Notes under the pieces: model-generated
Database searches by the model: none
What the model was told of the DNA's origin: nothing
The model's input: only the letters and a program-made list of their open reading frames with translations
Origin: Cupriavidus necator
GTDB lineage: Bacteria; Pseudomonadota; Gammaproteobacteria; Burkholderiales; Burkholderiaceae
Reading direction: 5' to 3'
Length of the DNA: 64,000 nt
Assembly (NCBI RefSeq): GCF_013141915.1
Contig: NZ_SROX01000007.1
Coordinates: 1 to 64,000, forward strand
Position numbers and translations under genes: made by a program
Shown here: piece by piece, positions 52,560 to 61,600 of the stretch
Numbering within the stretch: the stretch's first letter is position 1
How the letters are laid out: the number at the start of each line of letters is the position of its first letter

Positions 52560-53915
52560 CTACAGAGTTCGGCGCGTCGCTATGCCAGCCGCCCCCTCCC
52601 CCGGCTCCATGGCAAGCCGCTCGGCAAGCCGCGGTGGCAGCCCCCCACGCTTGCGCATCTGCCGCATGCAGCGCAGCGCCGCCAGCAATTGCCAGCCCAG
52701 CCACGCATTCGCGCCCGCCAGCAACAGGCCGGCGGCACGAGCCAGTGGCGCTGGCGCCAGCGGCAGTGCCAGCAGCAGCGCGTAGGCCGCCAGCAGCAGC
52801 CACGCCTGGCCCCGCTGCCGGCCCGGCGCGATGATGGCCTGCATGGCCGACACGCGTGCCCTTGGCGGCAGCAGCCGGCGCAGGTGCAGCCACACCAGGA
52901 ACGGCACGATCTTGCCCAGCATGGCCGTCACCGGCAGCACGCCCACGCCGACCAGCGCCATCGTGCCGGCCCACCACGGCAGCGGCAGCGCTACCGCGGG
53001 AAGCATCATCGCCGCCGCCCCCAGCACCGCCGCGCCTAGCAGGCTGGCGCATGCGACCGGCCACAACAGCCACAGCGGATCATGACGCCGCCGCGCGCGC
53101 AGCGTACCGGCCAGCCCGCATCCAGCCAACACCGCCACGAACGACAGCCACGCCACCAGCGCGCCCCGGGCCAGCACCGGCTGGCCGGGCCACAGCAGCA
53201 GCGTGGCGCTGAACGCCGCCAGCGGCAGCCAGTGCCCCATGGGCAGCCAGCGCGCCAGTGCCGCCGGCACGCGTGGCGTCTGCCAGAACATCGGTACCAC
53301 GGTGGCGGCGACACCGCTGACCAGCGCCGCCAGCCAGCCGCCCAGCGCCCATGCCATATGCAGGCCAAGCGCCTGCGCCACCGGCACGCGCCAAAGCCCG
53401 CCGAAGGAGCCGGCCAGCGCGATGCCGGCCAGCACCGCCACCATCAACGTCGCACCGATGCCGGCCAGCGTGCGCGTGGTGGCATCCACCGCGACCACGC
53501 GCCGCCCGGCAGCCAGCAGCACCGCGCCTGCCAGCAGCAGCATCACGCCGAGCGCGGCGGCGGCCCGCATCGCGGCCGGTTCGCCGGCCAGCAGGCCAAC
53601 CCCCAGCGCGCCCGCCACCGCCGCGCCGGACGCGGCCATCAACGGCGCCAGGGGCCCCGCGCCGGGAACGTCCACGCGTGCCACCACCGGCATCATCTGG
53701 AACAGCGCCCCAACCATGACGGGCAGCAGCATGCCCAGCGCCAGCGCATGCACCGCCGCCAGCGCCAGCGGCGCAAAGCGGTCCGGCAGGCCGTCGGCCG
53801 GCCCCGCTGCCAGCAGCAGCCCGGCGGCCGCGCCCAGCCACGGCGCCGGCATCAGGCAGCCGAACACCAGCGCAGGCCGCGGCGCGCGCGCATAGTCAAG
53901 ATCCGCGCCTTTCAT
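52560..53915 (-). CDS. Polytopic membrane protein, NnrS-like
   Basis: A 451-residue, very hydrophobic inner-membrane protein with about 12 helices. Histidines sit inside helices, for example AAVHALALGMLLPVMVGALFQMMPVV and LGLHMAWALGGWLAALVSGVAATVVPMFWQTPR, and LGKIVPFLVWLHL ends a late helix. This helix-histidine pattern is that of NnrS and other heme-copper-oxidase-like membrane proteins that appear with NO or nitrate genes. NnrS binds heme and copper and relieves NO stress. I cannot separate NnrS from related families by motif. It is placed between the ubiTVU block and narXL, consistent with a nitrogen-oxide role. It is intact. Confidence 0.6.
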   Translation of the reverse strand: MKGADLDYARAPRPALVFGCLMPAPWLGAAAGLLLAAGPADGLPDRFAPLALAAVHALALGMLLPVMVGALFQMMPVVARVDVPGAGPLAPLMAASGAAVAGALGVGLLAGEPAAMRAAAALGVMLLLAGAVLLAAGRRVVAVDATTRTLAGIGATLMVAVLAGIALAGSFGGLWRVPVAQALGLHMAWALGGWLAALVSGVAATVVPMFWQTPRVPAALARWLPMGHWLPLAAFSATLLLWPGQPVLARGALVAWLSFVAVLAGCGLAGTLRARRRHDPLWLLWPVACASLLGAAVLGAAAMMLPAVALPLPWWAGTMALVGVGVLPVTAMLGKIVPFLVWLHLRRLLPPRARVSAMQAIIAPGRQRGQAWLLLAAYALLLALPLAPAPLARAAGLLLAGANAWLGWQLLAALRCMRQMRKRGGLPPRLAERLAMEPGEGAAGIATRRTL

Positions 53916-54302
53916 GCGCGCCCCCTGCGCGGGCCACGGCCGCGGTGGCGCAACCGTGCGCCGCTTGAAGTCGACATGGCCATTCCTCCTTTCTTACCAG
54001 AGGCCCGATGCTAGGCCGCCACGCCACGCAGGGATTTGACCGTCGCCAAGTCCGGCGCCGGCGTATCCATCACGGTGTGATGAAACCCGCCATGGCGCCA
54101 CACCCGAGGCCTGCGATGCGCCGCCGCCCGCACATACGCGTGCCAAAGCCGGGTTTCCTTGATCTGGCGCAGGAAGCCCAGCCTGGCGGGCAGGGAAAAT
54201 CGCGTCCGACCCCTGCGTGACCCTGTTGCCATGGCCGTCGGGCCGCTGCCCGGCACCTCGACATGCCCACGACAGGTCCCTCTGGTAGCCCCCGATACCG
54301 CC
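53916..54302. other. Control region between NnrS-like gene and narX
   Basis: A 387-base gap between divergent genes. Frames here are open but without homology or codon signal. A search by eye for an FNR/Anr box (TTGAT-N4-ATCAA) gave only half-sites, such as TTGAT near 54158. No clear promoter boxes stand out. Confidence 0.45.
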
Positions 54303-56318
54303 ATGTCCGATACTGATCCTCCTGCCGCCCCCGCCACGGCGGCGTCCGCCTTGCCCGCGCTGCGCCATCGCCTTTCCACGCGCATCATCTCGCTCTCGCT
54401 GGCCGTGCTGCTGGTGGTGCTGGGCATGATCTCCGGCACGCTGTGGCTGTCCTGGAAGCTGGAAGGCGCCGGCGCCGCCATCAACGACGCCGGCAGTCTG
54501 CGCATGCGCGCCAACCGCGTGGCGATCGAACTGACGCTGGCGCAGACGGGCCGCGCCAATGATCTTGCCGCCCAGGTGCAGGCGCTCGACGCCACGCTGG
54601 CGCTGCTGAAGAAGGGCGACGCGGCGCGGCCGCTGTTCCTGCCCGACGAACCCGCGATCCATGCGCAGATGGCCCGCGTCACCCATGACTGGCAACAGCG
54701 CCTGCGACCGCTGGCCCTGACCGGCGCCCGCGAGGCGCCCGCCGCATACGTTGCCGCCCTGCCCGGCTTTGTCGCACAGGCCGACCGCCTGGTCGGCATG
54801 ATCGAACACGACAGCGCACGCAAGACCGACCTGTTGCGCCTGTCGCAAATCGCGCTGGCGCTGATGGCCTGCATCGGCACGGTCGCCGTGATCTACCTGC
54901 TCTACCTGTGGATCATCCTGCCGGTGCTGCGCCTGCAGGACGGCTTGCGCCGCATGGCCGCACGCGAATTCTCGCTGCGCCTGCCGGTGGAAAGCCGCGA
55001 CGAGTTCGGCACGCTCAGCGAAGGCTTCAACCGCATGGCGGGCGAGCTGCAGGGCCTGTACCACGACCTCGCCTCGCGCGTGGCGCAGAAGACCGCCGAA
55101 CTGGAGCGCCACAACCGCGACCTGGAAACCCTGTACGAGATGGCCGCCTTCCTGAACCAGGCCGCGGACGCCGAAACCATGGCGCAGGGCTTCCTGGCGC
55201 GGGTGATGCGCCAGTTCGATGCCGATGGCGGCAGCGTGCGCGCGCTCGACAGCCGCCACGGCAGGATGCACCTGCTGGCCGCCGCCGGCCTGCCCGCGGC
55301 GCTGGCCGAGGCCGACTCGTGCGCGTCCGCGATCGGCTGCCATTGCGGCGATGCCACGCGCCAGGCCGTGGTCACCATTGTCGACCTGCGCGGGGCGCCG
55401 CGTGCCGGCGCCGCTGACGAAACGCCCTGCGGCCGCGATGGCTTCCAGTCGCTGGCGGCGTTCCGCATTGAAAGCCAGCGCGGCGCCACCGGCATGTTCG
55501 CGCTGCACTTCCGCACGCCGCGCAAGCTGCCGGCGTCGGACCGGCAGTTGCTGCAGACGCTGGCGCAGCACCTGGGCACCGCGCTGGAACACCTGCGCCT
55601 GTCCGCCACGGCGCGCCAGCTGGCGGTGGTGGAAGAGCGCAACCTGGTGGCGCAGGGGCTGCACGACAGCATCGCCCAGGGCCTCAATTACCTGAACCTG
55701 CAGGTGCAGTTGCTGGACGACGCGGTCGCGCGCGAAGACCTGGCCGAAACCCGCGAACTGGTGCCGATGCTGCGCCATGGCGTGGAAGAGAGCTACCAGG
55801 ACGTGCGCGAGCTGCTCAACAACTTCCGCTCGCGGCTGGCCACCGGCGAACTGCGCCCGGCGGTGGAAGAGACCGTCGAGCGCTTTCGCCGACAATGCCG
55901 CACCGAGGCCACGCTGGCCATCGACGAACGCGGCGGCGCCTGGCCGCTGGCGCCGGAGCAGCAGCTGCAGGTGCTGTTCATCCTGCAGGAGGCGCTGTCC
56001 AACGTGCGCAAGCACGCCATGGCGGCGCACGTGGCGGTGGCGCTCAGCCATGGCCGCGAATTCCGCCTGGTGGTGCAGGACGACGGCGAAGGCTTCGACC
56101 CCGACGAACTGGCCACCCGCGCCGACGCCCATATCGGCCTGAGCATCATGCGCGAGCGCGCCGCGCGGCTGGGGGCACAACTGCACGTGCAGGCCAGCCC
56201 GGGCCGCGGCGTGCGCATCGAGCTGGTGCTGCCCGCCGGCAGCGCGGGCGCCGCCCGGCAGGACCGCACCGCCACCCCCATCACCAGCCTCAACCGTCTG
56301 AGCGAGACCCAGCCATGA
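54303..56318 (+). CDS. narX: Nitrate/nitrite sensor histidine kinase NarX
   Basis: A 671-residue membrane kinase. TM1 is about 28-50. The periplasmic domain has the nitrate P-box at 60-76 (INDAGSLRMRANRVAIE). TM2 is about 185-205, followed by HAMP, a GAF-like cysteine-bearing central domain (about 285-430 with CASAIGCHCGDATRQ), HisKA_3 with ERNLVAQGLHDSIAQGLNYL, and the HATPase region ILQEALSNVRKHA, DDGEGFD and HIGLSIMRERAARLGA. It phosphorylates NarL in response to nitrate and nitrite. Start and stop are clear: the TGA overlaps the narL ATG. A longer frame upstream to 54159 is unlikely. No narGHJI or narK lies next to it in the window. Confidence 0.93.
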   Translation: MSDTDPPAAPATAASALPALRHRLSTRIISLSLAVLLVVLGMISGTLWLSWKLEGAGAAINDAGSLRMRANRVAIELTLAQTGRANDLAAQVQALDATLALLKKGDAARPLFLPDEPAIHAQMARVTHDWQQRLRPLALTGAREAPAAYVAALPGFVAQADRLVGMIEHDSARKTDLLRLSQIALALMACIGTVAVIYLLYLWIILPVLRLQDGLRRMAAREFSLRLPVESRDEFGTLSEGFNRMAGELQGLYHDLASRVAQKTAELERHNRDLETLYEMAAFLNQAADAETMAQGFLARVMRQFDADGGSVRALDSRHGRMHLLAAAGLPAALAEADSCASAIGCHCGDATRQAVVTIVDLRGAPRAGAADETPCGRDGFQSLAAFRIESQRGATGMFALHFRTPRKLPASDRQLLQTLAQHLGTALEHLRLSATARQLAVVEERNLVAQGLHDSIAQGLNYLNLQVQLLDDAVAREDLAETRELVPMLRHGVEESYQDVRELLNNFRSRLATGELRPAVEETVERFRRQCRTEATLAIDERGGAWPLAPEQQLQVLFILQEALSNVRKHAMAAHVAVALSHGREFRLVVQDDGEGFDPDELATRADAHIGLSIMRERAARLGAQLHVQASPGRGVRIELVLPAGSAGAARQDRTATPITSLNRLSETQP

Positions 56319-56968
56319 CCATCCGCATCCTGCTGATCGACGACCACACCCTGTTCCGCTCGGGCATCCGCGCGCTGCTGCAGCGCCAGGCCGACTTCGA
56401 GATCGTCGACGAAGCCGCCGACGGCGTCGAAGGCATCAAGCGCGCCAAGCAGCACCGCCCCGACGTGATCCTGCTGGACCTGAACATGCCGGGCCTGTCC
56501 GGCCTCGAGGCACTGCAACTGCTGGTCGAAGACCTGCCCCAGACCGCCGTGATCATGCTCACGGTGTCCGAAGAGGCCGAGGAACTGGCTGCCGCGCTGC
56601 GCGGCGGCGCGCGCGGCTACCTGATCAAGAACATCGAGACCGAGGCGCTGATCGCCGGCATCCGCCGCGCCGCCGCCGGCGAACCGGTGATCTCCGACAG
56701 CATGACCGCCAAGCTGGTGGCCCAGTTCCGCGCGCCAACACCCGCGGCCGCGCCGCGCCACGATGAAGCGCCCCGGCTGACCGCGCGCGAGCGCGAGATC
56801 GTGCAAGGCCTGGCACGTGGAGAAAGCAACAAGGAGATCGCGCGCGACCTGGGCGTTGCCGAAAGCACGGTGAAGATCCACGTGCAGAACATCCTGAAAA
56901 AGCTGAACCTGGCCAGCCGCGTGCAGGTGGCGGTCTATGCCGTGGAACACGGGCTGAACACGGCCTGA
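56315..56968 (+). CDS. narL: Response regulator NarL
   Basis: A 217-residue response regulator. The receiver has D9/D10, phospho-acceptor D55 in VILLDLNMPG and the conserved lysine in GYLIKNIETEAL. A linker precedes the LuxR-type HTH (about 150-210: LTAREREIVQGLARGESNKEIARDLGVAESTVKIHVQNILKKL). The sequence is close to NarL/NarP. It starts within the narX stop (ATGA), so the two are translationally coupled. It would control nitrate and nitrite respiration genes. Their heptamer-type binding sites are not obvious in the window. Confidence 0.93.
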   Translation: MTIRILLIDDHTLFRSGIRALLQRQADFEIVDEAADGVEGIKRAKQHRPDVILLDLNMPGLSGLEALQLLVEDLPQTAVIMLTVSEEAEELAAALRGGARGYLIKNIETEALIAGIRRAAAGEPVISDSMTAKLVAQFRAPTPAAAPRHDEAPRLTAREREIVQGLARGESNKEIARDLGVAESTVKIHVQNILKKLNLASRVQVAVYAVEHGLNTA

Positions 56969-57227
56969 CCCTCGCCCATGGCTGCCTGCGCAGCGCTTGT
57001 CCACATAGGTTGCCTTGCATCGCCCCGGCGCGTCGCCGCCAGCGCAGTCCCGGCAGGTCGCCTTGCCGGCACCCGGGCGTCGTCCGATTCCTACACCGAT
57101 ATCAGCCCTTGCCCGGAGGGATGCCCGCGCCCCTTGTTCTACGCTGAACGGTAAGCGGATGGCTCTTCGGAGCCGCCTCGGACCGGAAGCCGCGCGGCTT
57201 CCCCGATCCACGAACAAGGAGCACGCC

Positions 57228-57386
57228 ATGGGAATCGGCACCATCCTTCTGATCATTCTCGTCTTGCTGCTGATCGGCGCCCTGCCGGCCTGGCCGTACA
57301 GTTCCGGGTGGGGCTACTGGCCAAGCGGCGGTCTGGGGCTGATCGTCCTGATCGTGGTGCTGCTGGTGGTGCTGGGCCGGATCTAG
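57228..57386 (+). CDS. DUF3309 small membrane protein
   Basis: A 52-residue protein with two hydrophobic segments (about 3-20 and 35-50) linked by the family core PAWPYSSGWGYWPSGGLGLI. DUF3309 members are short stress-associated membrane proteins in many proteobacteria, with no known activity. The ATG follows an ACAAGGAGCACGCC ribosome binding site. It opens a run of small stress-type genes to the right and is separated from narL by 259 bases with a poorly defined promoter. Confidence 0.82.
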   Translation: MGIGTILLIILVLLLIGALPAWPYSSGWGYWPSGGLGLIVLIVVLLVVLGRI

Positions 57387-57547
57387 CGGTCCGGCCGGCA
57401 ACGCGCCGCGGCACGGAGTGCGCAGGGAATCGGCGCGCAGTCCGCGCTTGTCCCGGCCGCGCCTGGCACCTATAACGAAGCGCGGGCACGCGCGGCAGCG
57501 TGCGCCCGGGTCCTTTCCACCTTTCCACTTTTCGCAAGGAGACTCAG

Positions 57548-57736
57548 ATGCCAGCAAAATCCAAGGCGCAACAACAGGCCGCCGGAGCGGCGCTCTCTGC
57601 AAAGCGCGGCGAAAAGAAGGCCGGTTCGCTGAAAGGACCTTCCCGCTCGATGTACAAGTCGATGAGCGAGAAGGAACTCGACAAGATGGCTTCGACCAAG
57701 ACCAAGGGTATGCCGAAGCACAAGTCGGAACGTTGA
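57548..57736 (+). CDS. DUF3008 small basic protein
   Basis: A 62-residue, lysine-rich hydrophilic protein of the DUF3008 family: MPAKSKAQQQAAGAALSAKRGEKK, then LKGPSRSMYKSMSEKELDKMASTK. It probably is disordered or helical. The family is widespread in Alpha- and Betaproteobacteria, often near stress genes, with unknown function. A strong AAGGAGACTCAG ribosome binding site decides the start. Confidence 0.82.
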   Translation: MPAKSKAQQQAAGAALSAKRGEKKAGSLKGPSRSMYKSMSEKELDKMASTKTKGMPKHKSER

Positions 57737-57797
57737 CCGGCAACGTTGACCGGGCATACGCCGGCCCGCGCTGGCAGCGCGGCGGCATTGCCAACCC

Positions 57798-57819
57798 AGG
57801 GCAGGCACGCGCCTGCCCT
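57798..57819. terminator. Hairpin between convergent genes
   Basis: A 9-bp perfect stem (AGGGCAGGC / GCCTGCCCT) with a 4-base loop lies between the DUF3008 gene and the ParB-like gene, which converge. There is no long T-run, so it is a moderate bidirectional terminator candidate. Confidence 0.5.
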
Positions 57820-57823
57820 GTTG

Positions 57824-58552
57824 CTATCCGGCCCTGCCGTTCTTGCCCTTGCCCTTGCCCGTCTTCAATGACTTTGCGGGTTGGCCCGTCCTGCCCTCCA
57901 GCGGACCACCGCAATAGCCCGGCAGGCGCCTGGCCCGCGGGCTGCGGGCGAGCTTGATCGATTCCGCCAGCGCCAGCCCGAAGCCCGCGATGCTGCCCAG
58001 ATCCTGCTCCACCCGCTTGCGCAGGAACCCGGCCCAGCAGAAGTCGCCGTAGGCGCTGCCCGGCTTGCGGTATGCGCCCGCTTCGCGGGCAAAGGCGGCA
58101 AGGCTGCGGTACGGGTCGTCGCGCATGCTGCGTACGGTTGAAGGCAACGCCTTGGGCCCCAGCCGCTTGCCGCGCTCATCGTAAGGATGAACATGGCCCA
58201 GCTGGCGCAAGCGCTTCCAGAACCCGGCGCCGTCCAGATCGCTGAAGTCTTCCAGCACCTGCACCGGGGCCAGCTGGTAGCCGAGATCCAGCCACGCGCG
58301 CGCCCAATGATGGTGGTCGATGATATAGAGCTCTCCGCCCGGGCCCGCGACGGTCTTGATGCGATGGCGGCGCATGAAGCGCTGCAGCGCCTCGCGGTCT
58401 TGCGGATCCGCGTGGCGCTGCGTGACTTCCATCTTGTGGTGGACGTGGATGTAGCCCAGCGTCAGCTGGGTCGGGCGCAGCCTTGCCAGTTCGGCCACCG
58501 CCTTGCCGCGCGAACCGCGCGGCGAGGCGACGGGCGCGGTCCCGGTGGCCAA
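57824..58552 (-). CDS. ParB-like nuclease-family protein, paralogue A
   Basis: A 242-residue protein of the putative ParB-like nuclease family (ParBc_2 type). The conserved core is LRPTQLTLGYIHVHHKM, LYIIDHHHWARAWLDLG, GHVHPYDERGKRLGPKALPSTVRSMRDDPYRSLAAFARE and YGDFCWAGFLRKRV. The triple histidine DHHHW replaces the GERR motif of ParB. It is paralogous to the gene at 61601-62254. The N-terminus lacks an ATG. TTG at 58552 with AGGG five bases before is the likely start, 22 bases after the stop of the stress-protein gene. The tail is Lys/Gly-rich. Biochemical activity is unknown, and no parA or parS is seen. Confidence 0.75.
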   Translation of the reverse strand: MATGTAPVASPRGSRGKAVAELARLRPTQLTLGYIHVHHKMEVTQRHADPQDREALQRFMRRHRIKTVAGPGGELYIIDHHHWARAWLDLGYQLAPVQVLEDFSDLDGAGFWKRLRQLGHVHPYDERGKRLGPKALPSTVRSMRDDPYRSLAAFAREAGAYRKPGSAYGDFCWAGFLRKRVEQDLGSIAGFGLALAESIKLARSPRARRLPGYCGGPLEGRTGQPAKSLKTGKGKGKNGRAG

Positions 58553-58574
58553 GTCGCCCTGACCGGCGCGGCGT

Positions 58575-59027
58575 TCAGTCGTGCTCGGCACGTTTCTGAT
58601 CGACGAAATGCTCGAGTTCGCTGCCGGGGTCTTCGTTGCCGGTGCTTTCCTCGGCGGTGGCGTCGCTGGCCAGCGGCCGGGGCCAGTACTCCCCCTCGCC
58701 CTCACGCACCGGCTCGCCCCGCCGGGCGGGATCGAAATCGGTCCACTGCCCGCATTCCCAGGTTCCCTGCGCGCGCTCCAGCTGGCTGGCGCCGGTTTCG
58801 CGCAGCACGTCGATCACCACCGAACCCAGCCCGTTGTTGACGCACGCGGCCAGCATGACGTTGTCCGCCGGCTGCTGCGCGGCGCCGTCGTCTTGCCGGT
58901 CTGCGGCGCGCTCCGGCACGGACACGATGGATACATCCCAGACCGAGAACCCGCGCGCGAACAGTGTGCGCGCGGCATCTTCGGCGCTGGCGAGCGAATC
59001 AAAACGTCCCGCGATAATCGATGACAT
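58575..59027 (-). CDS. Small stress protein (YflT/general stress protein 17M-like)
   Basis: A 150-residue hydrophilic protein. The N-terminal 20-odd residues (SSIIAGRFDSLASAEDAARTLFARGF) match the heat-induced stress protein YflT-type beta-helix pattern, followed by VWDVSIVSVPERAADR. The middle holds a small hydrophobic piece (NVMLAACVNNGLGSVVIDVLRETGA), and the C-terminus is acidic. The start MSSIIAGRF has a GGGAGGCATC ribosome binding site. It shares strand with the ParB-like gene, which follows closely, so these two may form an operon. Confidence 0.68.
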   Translation of the reverse strand: MSSIIAGRFDSLASAEDAARTLFARGFSVWDVSIVSVPERAADRQDDGAAQQPADNVMLAACVNNGLGSVVIDVLRETGASQLERAQGTWECGQWTDFDPARRGEPVREGEGEYWPRPLASDATAEESTGNEDPGSELEHFVDQKRAEHD

Positions 59028-59195
59028 GATGCCTCCCAGAGATTGGCAATGGCGGTCGGCTGATCTCACCCATGTTGCAAGAGCCACGCCCGCGCGCAGG
59101 ATCTGCACGGCACAGCAGGCGAAGGGAACGGTGCATGCAATATTTGCAAACGCGACCCCGGAACTACATGCGCTGGCGTGGCGCGACCCGGTCGA

Positions 59196-60053
59196 TCAGC
59201 CGTTCACGACCTCGCCGCCATTGATGTGCAGGATCTGCCCTGTGATATAGCTGGCCGCATCGGAGGCGAGAAAGACGTAGCCGCCGGCGACTTCGAACGG
59301 CTGTCCCGGGCGGCCCATGGGCGTCTTCTTGCCGAACTCCGCCACTTCCTCGGGGCTGAATGTGGACGGAATCAGCGGCGTCCAGATCGGGCCCGGTGCC
59401 ACGCCGTTGACGCGAATGCCGCGCTCCACCACTTGCAGCGCCAGCGAGCGCGTGAACGACACGATCGCGCCCTTGGTCGCGGAATAGTCCAGCAAGTGCT
59501 TGCTGCCGCGATAAGCAGTGACCGAGGTCGTATTCAGGATCGACGCACCGGCCTTCAGGTGCGGCAGCACCGCGCGCGTCAGGTGGAACATCGCAAACAC
59601 GTTGGTGCGGAAGGTGGCCTCCACCTGGCTGGCCTCGACTTCCTCCAGCGATTCCTTGGGATGCTGCTCGGCGGCATTGTTGACCAGGATGTCGAGCTTG
59701 CCGTACTGCTGCAGCGTCTGCCGCGCGACGGCCTCGGCGTGGTCGCAGTCGGCCAGGTCGCCGGCGATGGCCAGGCATTTGCGCCCGGCCTGCTCGACCA
59801 GGTCAACGGTCTCGCGCGCGTCGGCATGTTCGTTCAGGTAAGCGATCGCGACATCGGCGCCTTCGCGCGCAAAGGCTACCGCAATGGCGCGGCCGATGCC
59901 GCTGTCGCCACCGGTGACCAGCGCAACGCGTCCGTTGAGCCGGCCGCTGCCGACGTAGTCGTCCGCGCCGCTGTCCGGCTGCGGGCGCATCGGGGCTTCC
60001 AGGCCGGGCTGGCGCGACTGGTGCTGAGGCGGAACGCTCTTGGGTGTGGACAT
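59196..60053 (-). CDS. SDR-family oxidoreductase (general stress protein 39/YdaD-like)
   Basis: A 285-residue short-chain dehydrogenase. Rossmann motif TGGDSGIG (47-54), the NAA motif in DILVNNAAEQHP, catalytic serine in LNTTSVTAY and the YxxxK pair in YSATKGAIVSF are all present. The N-terminal extension (STPKSVPPQHQSRQPGLEAPMRPQPDSGADDYVGSGRL) is characteristic of the YhdF/YdaD subgroup, stress-induced in Bacillus. The likely substrate is an aldehyde or alcohol, but is not known. The start is set by CAGGAGATTCCC. It is divergent from the second BON gene, sharing a 359-bp control region. Confidence 0.86.
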   Translation of the reverse strand: MSTPKSVPPQHQSRQPGLEAPMRPQPDSGADDYVGSGRLNGRVALVTGGDSGIGRAIAVAFAREGADVAIAYLNEHADARETVDLVEQAGRKCLAIAGDLADCDHAEAVARQTLQQYGKLDILVNNAAEQHPKESLEEVEASQVEATFRTNVFAMFHLTRAVLPHLKAGASILNTTSVTAYRGSKHLLDYSATKGAIVSFTRSLALQVVERGIRVNGVAPGPIWTPLIPSTFSPEEVAEFGKKTPMGRPGQPFEVAGGYVFLASDAASYITGQILHINGGEVVNG

Positions 60054-60412
60054 GGGAATCTCCTGTCGGCATGGGCGGCATGGCCGCGCCATGCGACGCC
60101 AGCGTGACGGCTCGCCGCGGCCATGCAAGATGCCAGGGTGGCGCGCAAGTTCCATGCCGCAAAGCGCATGGCACGGCCCCCCGCACGCCACTGCGCGCTG
60201 GAGCGCCAGCCCCCGGGGCGCTGCCCGTAACCCTTACATCGCACGGCAATCCTTACAGCGCGCCGGGATGCCGCGCTGCGCCGCTTGGTCTACGCGTTGG
60301 GGCACGGATTTTGCGGCCTACTGGATATCCGAACCGTCAACGGCTTCCGGCGCCTGCCGCACTTGCCCGCGTGCAGTGCCAGCGCGCGGGGCCTCACCGC
60401 CAGGAGGCAGAT
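60054..60412. promoter_or_regulatory. Divergent control region of SDR and BON genes, with CCTTACA repeats
   Basis: No gene is supported. Two CCTTACA copies at 60232-60238 and 60251-60257 are 19 bases apart start to start, close to two helical turns, and resemble the pair before the first BON gene. Their distance to the BON ATG is about 155 bases. No full -35/-10 set is certain. Confidence 0.45.
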
Positions 60413-61597
60413 ATGTTCAACTTCCGCAATGACCGCGGCAGCCGCGGCCGGCCCGAAGCGCAACGCCGCGACCACGGTCCCGAGCAAAGGATGCGCGACG
60501 AGAGCGAAGCCCGCGGCTCGGAGGACTGGGGACAGGAATGGGGCGAGGACTGGCGCGGCCAAGGCAGCCAGCCGCGCGGCGAGTATGGCGGCTATGCAAG
60601 CCGCGCCCAGCGCGAGGACAGCCGCGCGGACGAACACCGCGGCCAGGGCCGTGGCATGGGCAGCGAGCGCGAGTCCTCGCGCCACGGCGGCCCTTGGTAT
60701 GAGCAGGACACGCCGGCGGGCCAGCGGCGCGGCAGCTGGGGCGAGCGCGGCTATGGCGCCGCCGATGTCGGCGGCAGCGGCCATCCGTACAGCAGCGCCT
60801 ATGGCGGCTACCGGCCATCGCCGCAGGACAGCGGCTATCGCAGCGAGGAACGCGAATCGGGCTACGGCTATCGCGACGAGGACCGCTTCGGCCCGCGCGG
60901 GCGTCGCAGCGAAGCCAGCGAACGCAACGAACGCTACGAGCGCGATGAACGCAACGAACGCAACGAACGCGATCCACGCAGCCAGGGCGGCTGGGGCGCG
61001 GAGCGGGGTCGCAGTGAAGGCGGCCGCGCCATGCATTGGCAAGAAGGCAGCGAACGCGACCGTGCCCAACGCGGCGGCCAGCCCAGCTATGGCGGCGGCT
61101 ATTTCGGCGATGCGGGCCGCGGCGGCCAGTCGTTCAGCGGCGGACAGCGCGTCTATCCGGACGATCCGGGCTACCGCCGGCGCTCCCCCCATGCCGGCCA
61201 GGCGGGCGCCTCCGGTGCGCAGGGCGGGCAGCATGCCGGCCGGCGCGCGACCGGCCCCAAGGGTTACCGTCGCTCTGACGAACGCGTGCGCGAGGATGTA
61301 TGCGAGCGCCTGGCGATGAACCCGTATATCGACGTCGGCGAGGTCACGGTCGAAGTGGCAAACGGCGTGGTGACGCTTGACGGCACCGTCAGCGAGCGCC
61401 GCGAGAAGTACGTGGTCGAGGAAATCGCCGACGCGGTGTTCGGCGTCACCGAGGTCGACAACCGCCTGCGCGTGCAGCGCCAGCAAGGCAGTGCATGGGC
61501 GGCGGGATCCGAGGTCGGCGGCGACACGTCGACGGACACCTCGGATACCGCGTCAGCGGGCGGCACCTCGCCGGATCGCACCCTCAACAAGAGTTGA
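60413..61597 (+). CDS. BON-domain protein with long disordered N-terminus, paralogue 2
   Basis: A 394-residue hydrophilic protein without signal peptide. Residues 1-280 are low complexity, rich in Gly, Arg, Ser, Glu and Tyr, with repeats such as ERNERYERDERNERNER and GYRRRSPHAGQAG. The BON domain (about 285-355) reads SDERVREDVCERLAMNPYIDVGEVTVEVANGVVTLDGTVSERREKYVVEEIADAVFGVTEVDNRLRV. The C-terminal tail is Thr/Ser-rich. It shares its layout and the KGYRRSDERVRE / RGYQRSDDRIRD entry to BON with the protein at 30584-31645. The start has a CAGGAGGCAGAT ribosome binding site. The next gene begins four bases after its stop, so they are co-transcribed. Confidence 0.83.
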   Translation: MFNFRNDRGSRGRPEAQRRDHGPEQRMRDESEARGSEDWGQEWGEDWRGQGSQPRGEYGGYASRAQREDSRADEHRGQGRGMGSERESSRHGGPWYEQDTPAGQRRGSWGERGYGAADVGGSGHPYSSAYGGYRPSPQDSGYRSEERESGYGYRDEDRFGPRGRRSEASERNERYERDERNERNERDPRSQGGWGAERGRSEGGRAMHWQEGSERDRAQRGGQPSYGGGYFGDAGRGGQSFSGGQRVYPDDPGYRRRSPHAGQAGASGAQGGQHAGRRATGPKGYRRSDERVREDVCERLAMNPYIDVGEVTVEVANGVVTLDGTVSERREKYVVEEIADAVFGVTEVDNRLRVQRQQGSAWAAGSEVGGDTSTDTSDTASAGGTSPDRTLNKS

Positions 61598-61600
61598 GCC

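Noticed and set aside
53916..54302. FNR/Anr box upstream of narX
   Set aside because: Only a TTGAT half-site is present and no partner ATCAA at the right spacing.
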